Shown here in pieces: positions 44,311 through 50,014 of a DNA stretch of 50,014 nt. The stretch's first letter is position 1; every line of letters starts with the position of its first letter. The position numbers and the translations under genes were made by a program. Origin of the DNA: Clostridia bacterium (lineage in GTDB: Bacteria; Bacillota; Clostridia; Oscillospirales; CAG-272); the NCBI GenBank assembly GCA_017443595.1, contig JAFSYU010000049.1, forward strand, positions 1-50,014, given 5' to 3'. The notes under the pieces are model-generated. The model was not told where the DNA came from. It ran no database searches and saw only the letters and a list, made by a program, of their open reading frames with translations.

Positions 44311-45183
44311 TTACAAATCTTCTTCATCGTGCGATTTGAAGCCTTCACCGAAAACGGAGGTTGCGCGGGAGACTATCATAAACGCTTTTGCGTCCTCCTC
44401 GCGCACTATGTCGCGCGCTTCCGGCAGACTTCTCATGCGCAAAACCACCATCAGAACCTCTTTTTTCTGACCGGTGTAAGCGCCTTTGCCTTCAAGCACC
44501 GTGGCGCCGGCGTCAAGCTCGCTTAATATACGCTCCGCTATTTTTTCTTTTGCCGGACTTATTATATATACGAGACGCGCACCGTCTCCGCCGTAGAGCA
44601 CCGCGTTGAACACCGCCATATAGACCGTCAGCGCGAGCGCGGCGTACAGCGCCACGTTAAGATCCTTGAACACGATACCGGATACGGTTATAATAACGCC
44701 GTCGATAAACATGAACAGCGTGCCGGTCTTAAGATAACGGAATTTTAGGCGCAGGACGCGGACGATTATATCCGTGCCGCCCGTCGTCGCTCCGGCTCTG
44801 AAAACCATTCCTATGCCGATCGCCTGCAAAGCTCCGCCTGCCACGGCGGCGAGCAGCCTGTCGTCCGTCACGGCGCCGACCGTTCTGCTCAGTATCTCCA
44901 TCGCGACGCTCGATACGGCGACCGCGTAAATGCTTGACAACAAAAACCTGAAGCCGAATTTTATAACGCCTATTATCATTATGGGTACGTTCAGTATGAT
45001 GATTATGATACCGACGTTCACCGGCTGCCAGAAATGGCTTATGATTATCGCAATACCGGAAACGCCTCCCGGCGCTAAATCGTTAGGATCGAGAAAAAGC
45101 GATATCCCGACGGCGTAAATAAGACTGCCTGCCGTTATGAGGATATAATCGAGCAACCATTTCTTAAATGATTTTTTCTTCAT
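44311..45183 (-). CDS. YitT-family membrane protein
   Basis: A 290-residue protein with an N-terminal membrane part of five to six helices (about 10-200; DUF161 with G-G-V-S-G-I-A motif and the later R-A-G-A-T-T-G-G-T-D-I repeat) and a C-terminal DUF2179 cytosolic domain (about 205-285). The function of YitT proteins is not firmly known. AAGGGGAC supports the ATG start at 45183, and the gene has its own promoter. It converges with pncB across array C. Confidence 0.9.
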   Translation of the reverse strand: MKKKSFKKWLLDYILITAGSLIYAVGISLFLDPNDLAPGGVSGIAIIISHFWQPVNVGIIIIILNVPIMIIGVIKFGFRFLLSSIYAVAVSSVAMEILSRTVGAVTDDRLLAAVAGGALQAIGIGMVFRAGATTGGTDIIVRVLRLKFRYLKTGTLFMFIDGVIITVSGIVFKDLNVALYAALALTVYMAVFNAVLYGGDGARLVYIISPAKEKIAERILSELDAGATVLEGKGAYTGQKKEVLMVVLRMRSLPEARDIVREEDAKAFMIVSRATSVFGEGFKSHDEEDL

Positions 45184-45213
45184 AAACGACGTCCCCTTTC
45201 ATACGATATAAGT

Positions 45214-45242
45214 ATTGTACCATAATTTTTCCCTTTTTTCAA
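45214..45242 (-). promoter_or_regulatory. Sigma-A promoter of the YitT gene
   Basis: On the minus strand TTGAAA (45237-45242) and TACAAT (45214-45219) are 17 bp apart. Confidence 0.75.
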
Positions 45243-45273
45243 GTGTCAGAACACCTTAAAAATATAAAAGCTA

Positions 45274-45302
45274 TTGATTTTCTGCCTGAAATATGATAAA
45301 AT
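45274..45302 (+). promoter_or_regulatory. Sigma-A promoter of the trmK operon, with palindrome over the -10
   Basis: TTGATT (45274-45279) and TAAAAT (45297-45302) are 17 bp apart. TGCCTGA (45283-45289) is the inverse of TCAGGCA (45302-45308), with 12 bp between, so the -10 box lies inside an inverted repeat that could be an operator. Confidence 0.6.
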
Positions 45303-45323
45303 CAGGCAAAAGGAGGGAAGATA

Positions 45324-45986
45324 ATGAAAAGACTTGACGTTATACTCTCTCTTTTGCCGCGCGGCTGCAGACTTGCCGACATAGGCTGTGATCACGCGTA
45401 CATACCTATTTCGGCACTTCAGTCCGGAAACGCAGCCTTCGCATACGCTTCCGACGTGCGCAAAGGACCGCTTAACAGAGCAGAAAAAAACGTGGAAGCG
45501 GCGGGTTTGTCAGACAAAATAGCGCTTCGCCTTGCAAACGGGCTTGACGGAGCGGAGGAATTTCAGCCTGACGCAATAGTCATAGCCGGCATGGGCGGCG
45601 AGCTTATAGCGGAGATAATTGACCGCGCGCCGTTCGTCCGCACGAAAAAAATAACGCTGATACTTCAGCCTATGACGTGTGCGGACGAGCTGCGAAAATA
45701 TCTGATAAACAACGGCTTTGAGATAGAACGCGAGCGGCTGGCGTATGAAGAAAAACACATATACCAGATCATGACCTGCCGCTTTACGAACAGCGCGCAG
45801 ACGTATACCGCAGCCGAGCTTGAGGTCGGCAGAGATCACGACGACAAAGAGCTTGTCCCGGCGCTTTATGAAAAACATATCGCAAAATACGAAAAAATAA
45901 TAAGAGGAAAAGCAAAAGCCGGAATAGACGCACAAAAAGAGCGCGCCGTACTTAACGAATTGAGGAACAAATATGAAAACCGCTGA
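45324..45986 (+). CDS. trmK: tRNA (adenine(22)-N1)-methyltransferase
   Basis: A 220-residue class I SAM methyltransferase of the TrmK (YqfN) family: motif I A-D-I-G-C-D-H-A-Y-I-P, then A-S-D-V-R-K-G-P-L, and motif IV A-I-V-I-A-G-M-G-G. It modifies A22 in tRNA of Gram-positives. Strong AAAGGAGGG site. It overlaps the next gene by 14 bp, as in many Firmicutes (trmK-nif3). Confidence 0.95.
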   Translation: MKRLDVILSLLPRGCRLADIGCDHAYIPISALQSGNAAFAYASDVRKGPLNRAEKNVEAAGLSDKIALRLANGLDGAEEFQPDAIVIAGMGGELIAEIIDRAPFVRTKKITLILQPMTCADELRKYLINNGFEIERERLAYEEKHIYQIMTCRFTNSAQTYTAAELEVGRDHDDKELVPALYEKHIAKYEKIIRGKAKAGIDAQKERAVLNELRNKYENR

Positions 45987-46725
45987 ACTTTACAAAAGAT
46001 TAAATGATATAATATCGCCGGATCTCAGCTGCGAATGGGATAACGACGGCTTATCCGTTTTGCCGTACAAAGAACATGAAAGCAAGCGCATACTTATAGC
46101 GCTCGACGTCAGAGCCGAGGTCATAGACTATGCCGAAAAGAACGGGTTTGATACGGTAGTGACGCATCATCCGCTCATATTTTTACCGCTGAAAGAGCTT
46201 TCCGGCGACACTGTCGTCTCCGAAAAAGCGCTGCGCCTTGCCCGCGCCGGTATAGCCGCCATGAGTTTCCACACGAGATTTGACGCGCTTGACGGCGGCG
46301 TGACCGATACGCTGTGCAAAAAACTCGGCTTTACGCCTTTTGCCAAATTCGGAGAGGGAGACTGCGCCAGACTTTGCAATATAGGCGAGCAGTCTTTTGA
46401 CAGACTTGCCGCGCGCGTAAAAGAAATATTCGGTCCGGCTCATTTCTTTGCCGAAAAAGCGACGGAAAAAGTACACGTCGCCGCTGTCTGCGGCGGCGCG
46501 CCGGACGATGAGATAACGGAGGCAAAGGCGCTCGGCGCGGACGTGTTTATCTGCGGAGAGGTGAAGTATCACAGCGCGATTGACGCGGCCGATAACGGTA
46601 TGAACGTCATCTGCGTCGGCCATTACGAATCCGAGGAGCCGGCGCTGCAGCGTCTGTACGAAACAGTTTCCGCGCAAAGCGGAGAATATGCCGAAATTTA
46701 CGGAGTAAAACAGTATGCCGTATGA
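45973..46725 (+). CDS. Nif3-like dinuclear metal protein (DUF34)
   Basis: A 250-residue protein. The metal-binding residues of the family are visible: V-T-H-H-P-L (about 60), the H-T-R-F-D-A-L-D-G-G segment (family H-T-N-x-D) and near the C-terminus G-H-Y-E-S-E. Nif3/YqfO proteins are conserved partners of trmK; proposed as GTP cyclohydrolase-like, the role is not settled. It shares 14 bp with trmK and 11 bp with rqcH. Confidence 0.92.
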   Translation: MKTAELYKRLNDIISPDLSCEWDNDGLSVLPYKEHESKRILIALDVRAEVIDYAEKNGFDTVVTHHPLIFLPLKELSGDTVVSEKALRLARAGIAAMSFHTRFDALDGGVTDTLCKKLGFTPFAKFGEGDCARLCNIGEQSFDRLAARVKEIFGPAHFFAEKATEKVHVAAVCGGAPDDEITEAKALGADVFICGEVKYHSAIDAADNGMNVICVGHYESEEPALQRLYETVSAQSGEYAEIYGVKQYAV

Positions 46726-48460
46726 TTCGTTTACCGCCGCTGCGGTCGTATCACAGATAAACAGCGAGCTTTCAGGCGCCAGAGTCGAGCGCGTAAACGC
46801 GCCTACCGGGGACGAGATAGTGCTCAATCTTCGCACCGACGATCGGCGCAGCGTAAAACTGTGCCTTTCCGCCTCGTCAAGTATACCCAAAGTCAACATC
46901 ACGGACGTCGTAAAGGACAATCCCGCGCAGGCAAGCGCGCTTTGTATGCATTTGCGCAAGCACTTAAATTCCGCGCGTCTCGTATCGGCACAGCAGCCGG
47001 AGTTCGAGCGCGTTATAAAAATTGAATTCGACGCGACGGACGAGCTCGGTTATCCGAGAAAAGAATACGTTTTCTGTGAGATAATGGGCAAATACAGCAA
47101 CGTCATAGTGACGGACGCGGACGGAAAGATAATAAACTGTATAAAACCCGTGGACATCACCGTTTCGTCAAAGCGGCAGGTGCTTCCGGGGATGAAATAC
47201 GAGGCGCCGCCCCCGCAGGATAAGCTGATACCGTTATCCGTTACTGCGGATACGTTTGCGGAGATGTGCGAAAAGTACGCGGAGACGGAGGCGGACGGAT
47301 TTTTCGTCAAATGCTTCCGCGGTTTCTCCCCGCTTTTGTCGCGTGAAGCCGCGTATCTTGCAGGCGCTTCCGGCAGACCGGTGCGCGAGCGCGGGGTCGC
47401 GCTTTACGCCGTGTTCCGCAGTTTTATGCAGCGCATAAAAGACGCGGATTTTGCCCCGTGCATAGTATACGACGGCAAACGCCCGGTGGATTATTCCGTT
47501 TTTGAACTCGGTCAGTACGGCGGCGCGGAAGTAAAACGATTTGATTCGATAAGCGAGTGTATAGACGTGTTTTACGCCGAGCGCGAGAGCGTTGAGCGCA
47601 TAAAACAGCGCGGCGGCGACGTTTTGCGGCTTGTCGGCGCGGCGGAGCTCCATATAAAAAAGAAGCTTGAAAACATTGAAGAAGATTTAAGGAAATGCGA
47701 AGACGCGGAAAAATACCGGCTTTACGGCGACCTTTTGACCGCAAACCTTTACAGAGCGGAAAAGGGCGGATCGTCCATAACGGTTGAAAACTATTACGAG
47801 GACGGGGCGCCCGATATAAACATACCGCTCGACCCGCGCATAACGCTTTCCGCAAACGCGCAGAAGTATTATAAAAAATACAACAAAGCAAAGACCGCAA
47901 AAACGGAAGCCGCAAAACGCGGAGAGCAGGCAAAAGCGGAGCTTGAATATATCCGCACCGTATCTGACGCGCTGAGCCGCTCCGAAACGGAAGACGATCT
48001 TGAACAGTTAAGAGCCGAATTATATGAAACGGGCTACGCCAAACGCGCAAAGGACTCAAAAAAAGCGAAAACGGCAAAAACCCGCCCGATGCATTTCAGA
48101 ACAGACGGCGGTTACGACGTTTATATAGGCAAAAACAATCTGCAAAACGACCGTTTGACGCTTAAGGAAGCGTCGCACATCGACTGGTTTTTCCACGTTA
48201 AAGACGCGCCGGGAAGCCACGTTATAATGGTGCAGGACGGCGACGAGCCGCCGGCACAGGACTTCACGCAGGCGGCGCGCCTCGCGGCGTATTATTCTTC
48301 AAAACGCGGCGGCGTAAACGTCGAGGTCGATTACACGCAGGTGAAAAACATAAAAAAGCCGGCGGGTTCCGCGCCCGGCTTTGTGATATACCATCAGAAT
48401 TATTCCGCCGTCGTGACGCCCGATCCGGACGAGGCGGCGAGATTAAAGGTCGATAAATAA
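46715..48460 (+). CDS. rqcH: Ribosome quality control protein RqcH (NFACT)
   Basis: A 581-residue Rqc2/NFACT-family protein (Fibronectin-binding A N-terminal annotation). Visible: the N-terminal M-P-Y-D-S-F-T-x-A-A-V-V-S-Q-I-N, a coiled coil in the middle (about 300-450), and the NFACT-R block Y-D-V-Y-I-G-K-N-N-L-Q-N-D-x-L-T followed by D-A-P-G-S-H-V-I. It rescues stalled large subunits by adding alanine tails in Bacillus. Stop and next start overlap by one base. Confidence 0.92.
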   Translation: MPYDSFTAAAVVSQINSELSGARVERVNAPTGDEIVLNLRTDDRRSVKLCLSASSSIPKVNITDVVKDNPAQASALCMHLRKHLNSARLVSAQQPEFERVIKIEFDATDELGYPRKEYVFCEIMGKYSNVIVTDADGKIINCIKPVDITVSSKRQVLPGMKYEAPPPQDKLIPLSVTADTFAEMCEKYAETEADGFFVKCFRGFSPLLSREAAYLAGASGRPVRERGVALYAVFRSFMQRIKDADFAPCIVYDGKRPVDYSVFELGQYGGAEVKRFDSISECIDVFYAERESVERIKQRGGDVLRLVGAAELHIKKKLENIEEDLRKCEDAEKYRLYGDLLTANLYRAEKGGSSITVENYYEDGAPDINIPLDPRITLSANAQKYYKKYNKAKTAKTEAAKRGEQAKAELEYIRTVSDALSRSETEDDLEQLRAELYETGYAKRAKDSKKAKTAKTRPMHFRTDGGYDVYIGKNNLQNDRLTLKEASHIDWFFHVKDAPGSHVIMVQDGDEPPAQDFTQAARLAAYYSSKRGGVNVEVDYTQVKNIKKPAGSAPGFVIYHQNYSAVVTPDPDEAARLKVDK

Positions 48461-49773
48461 TGAGAGAAAAAACCGTAGGCATCTGCACGCTCGGCTGCAG
48501 GGTAAATCAATATGAAAGCGACGCTCTGGCGCGGCTTCTTTTTGAGCGCGGCTGGGACGTGCGAGGTTTTGACGATAAATGCTCGGTCTATATCATAAAC
48601 ACCTGCACGGTCACGGCGGAATCCGACAGAAAATCGCGCCAGCTCATACGGCGCGCAAAAACAACAAATCCGGACGCTTTCATAATAGCCTGCGGCTGTT
48701 ATACGCAGGTCAAACCGCAGGACGTAACGGACTTTGCGGATTTTATCTGCGGCACGCGCAACAAGACCGCGGCGGTCGACGCGGCGGAGAAGTATATAAA
48801 CGGGTTAGATACAAAAAAAAGCGATCTTCCGGCGCCGTCAACTCTCCCGTTTGAGCCGCTGTTCGCCCCGCATACGGAGCGGACGAGAGCTTTTGTAAAG
48901 ATCGAAGACGGCTGCGACGGCAAATGCGCGTACTGCCTTATACGGCTCGCGCGCGGAAACGTAGTTTCAAGGGCTGAATCGGACATTTTGGCGGAGCTTG
49001 AGGCGCTGTACGACGCCGGATACCCCGAAGCGGTGCTGACGGGGATAGAAACGTCCGCGTACGGGCGCGACACCGGCACGGATCTTTTGTCGCTGTTGCT
49101 TAAAACAAACGATATTAAATGCCCGCCGCGCATACGGTTAAGCTCTATAGATCCCGCGTATCTTACGCCCGCCGTGTCGGAAGAACTCAGTAAGGTAAAG
49201 CGGCTCATGCCGCATCTGCATCTGTCGGTTCAGAGCGGAAGCTCCGCGGTCTTAGCCGCAATGAGGCGCAAATACAACGCGGAAATGTTATACAGAAACG
49301 TTGAAGCCTGCCGCAAAAACATACCCGGAATAAGATTTTCCGCCGATATAATAGCCGGATTCCCGGGCGAAACGGAGGAAGATCACAAAAAAACGCTTGA
49401 ATTTCTTGATTTTGCAAACCTCGTCCACGCGCATATTTTCCCGTTCTCCGAACGGGACGGAACGGAAGCCGCGGCGATGAAAAACCGGCTTGACAAAAGG
49501 ACGAAAACGCGCCGCGCCGCCGAGCTTGCAGAGCATCAAGAGAAAATAAATAAAGCCGACGCGGAAAAACTCGCCGGAACGGAAGCGGAGGTCCTCTTTG
49601 AAGAAACAGATCACGGCTGCGCGTACGGGCATACGAAACATTTTCTGTACGTCAGAGTAAAAGCGGACGATATTCCGAGAGGAGCGGTAAAGACGGTAAC
49701 GCTCAAGTCGTATGAAAAAGGGGTATTTGAGGCGGAGGCATACGGGAGGGCAGATCATCCCATACACGAATAA
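48460..49773 (+). CDS. mtaB: tRNA t6A methylthiotransferase MtaB
   Basis: A 437-residue radical SAM enzyme, sister of MiaB, that thiomethylates t6A37 of tRNA. N-terminal cluster cysteines Cys13, Cys49 and Cys80 and the radical SAM motif C-D-G-K-C-A-Y-C (Cys152, Cys156, Cys159) are present. The L-G-C-R-V-N-Q-Y-E-S start is diagnostic for MtaB rather than MiaB or RimO. It is the fourth gene of the trmK operon. Confidence 0.95.
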   Translation: MREKTVGICTLGCRVNQYESDALARLLFERGWDVRGFDDKCSVYIINTCTVTAESDRKSRQLIRRAKTTNPDAFIIACGCYTQVKPQDVTDFADFICGTRNKTAAVDAAEKYINGLDTKKSDLPAPSTLPFEPLFAPHTERTRAFVKIEDGCDGKCAYCLIRLARGNVVSRAESDILAELEALYDAGYPEAVLTGIETSAYGRDTGTDLLSLLLKTNDIKCPPRIRLSSIDPAYLTPAVSEELSKVKRLMPHLHLSVQSGSSAVLAAMRRKYNAEMLYRNVEACRKNIPGIRFSADIIAGFPGETEEDHKKTLEFLDFANLVHAHIFPFSERDGTEAAAMKNRLDKRTKTRRAAELAEHQEKINKADAEKLAGTEAEVLFEETDHGCAYGHTKHFLYVRVKADDIPRGAVKTVTLKSYEKGVFEAEAYGRADHPIHE

Positions 49774-49796
49774 ACAGATCATCATATACGGTTAAA

Positions 49797-49833
49797 AGCT
49801 TTGCCGCCGGAGAAATTCGACGGCAAAAAAATT
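49797..49833. terminator. Possible terminator after mtaB
   Basis: TTTGCCG (about 49800-49806) pairs with CGGCAAA (about 49822-49828) around a 15-base loop. The T run is on the minus-strand side, so termination of plus transcripts is uncertain. Confidence 0.4.
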
Positions 49834-49876
49834 TCAGGGCAAACTGAACCTTTCAGGGTTTTTCTCCGACTATATA

Positions 49877-50007
49877 GGGTAACAAGAGTTATCCGAACCC
49901 GCTCAAACGGCGCTATTTCGGCTCTTTTCGGTTTGTCGTCATTGGAATACCGGCGTATTCCTGCTTCCTGTCGCGCCGAAAATATCTCGAAATTTCATCC
50001 GTTTGAG
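49877..50007. ncRNA. Structured element at the window end
   Basis: A hairpin GGGTAAC/GTTATCC (49877-49894) is followed by a nested rod: CTCAAACGG (49902-49910) with 49999-50007, ATTTCG (49915-49920) with 49988-49993, TTTTCGG (49925-49931) with 49976-49982, and GGAATA with TATTCC around 49945-49962. No gene covers it. I do not recognise a family; the region may continue beyond the window. Confidence 0.35.
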
Positions 50008-50014
50008 TCCTATA

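Overview
The window looks like a chromosome segment from an anaerobic, gut-type Clostridia (Bacillota). The evidence is a set of Gram-positive genes (dnaA, dnaN, recF, remB, gyrB, gyrA in order, plus YqeG, YlbF/Ric, TrmK, RqcH, MtaB, YitT), lipoprotein-type foldases, sigma-A promoters with 17-18 bp spacers, two type I dockerins, and frequent use of the ATA isoleucine codon. A member of the Ruminococcaceae/Oscillospirales or a near relative is my inference; no rRNA or other taxonomic marker was seen. The window contains the replication origin, in the dnaA-dnaN gap (about 25109-25484).

Layout. 1-8.7 kb holds envelope and secreted functions: a zinc-ribbon/SHOCT membrane protein behind a long structured leader, a lipoprotein with a duplicated domain, a beta-helix surface protein, a remnant of an M13 peptidase, an SGNH esterase and a large GH99-like secreted glycosidase ending in a dockerin. 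8.8-10.5 kb (minus) is an AbrB-type regulator with an ABC exporter. 10.7-19.3 kb (plus) is a small DUF4870-like membrane protein, then an ABC ATPase-permease-GldG-DUF4340 operon that runs into a tiny dockerin lipoprotein, then a membrane-anchored secreted protein with a fully consensus promoter, and an MscS-like channel. 19.5-23.5 kb (minus) carries greA, an RNHCP protein, two tandem PPIase-like lipoproteins, a small acidic membrane protein and yqeG. 23.7-40.9 kb (plus) is dnaA-oriC-dnaN-recF-remB-gyrB-gyrA, a WG-repeat protein, miaB-ylbF and mutS-mutL. 40.9-42.5 kb is an accessory patch: a methyltransferase tail, an HTH tail and an unusual GNAT-nucleotidyltransferase fusion. 42.7-49.8 kb is pncB, a YitT protein (minus), and trmK-nif3-rqcH-mtaB.

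The most unusual feature is in the non-coding DNA. Three intergenic arrays (1638-1854, 19298-19468, 44072-44244) consist of short constant linkers alternating with small hairpins whose sequences all differ. The linkers are in one orientation in the left half and inverted in the right half, so each array can fold as a ladder: linkers pair as rungs and hairpins stick out as side arms. Two arrays share one linker family and the third uses another. All three sit just after an intrinsic terminator. A related rule (constant flanks, variable hairpin core) is seen in G/C-rich elements between gyrB and gyrA, before mutS and before pncB. I do not know a named repeat class with this architecture; whether it has been described must be checked.

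Second theme: the dockerin of the big glycosidase and the dockerin of the small lipoprotein have the same residues (Asn-Lys) at calcium-loop positions 10-11 in all four half-repeats. They may therefore bind the same cohesin, which would make the lipoprotein a membrane anchor for a scaffoldin. No cohesin is present in the window.
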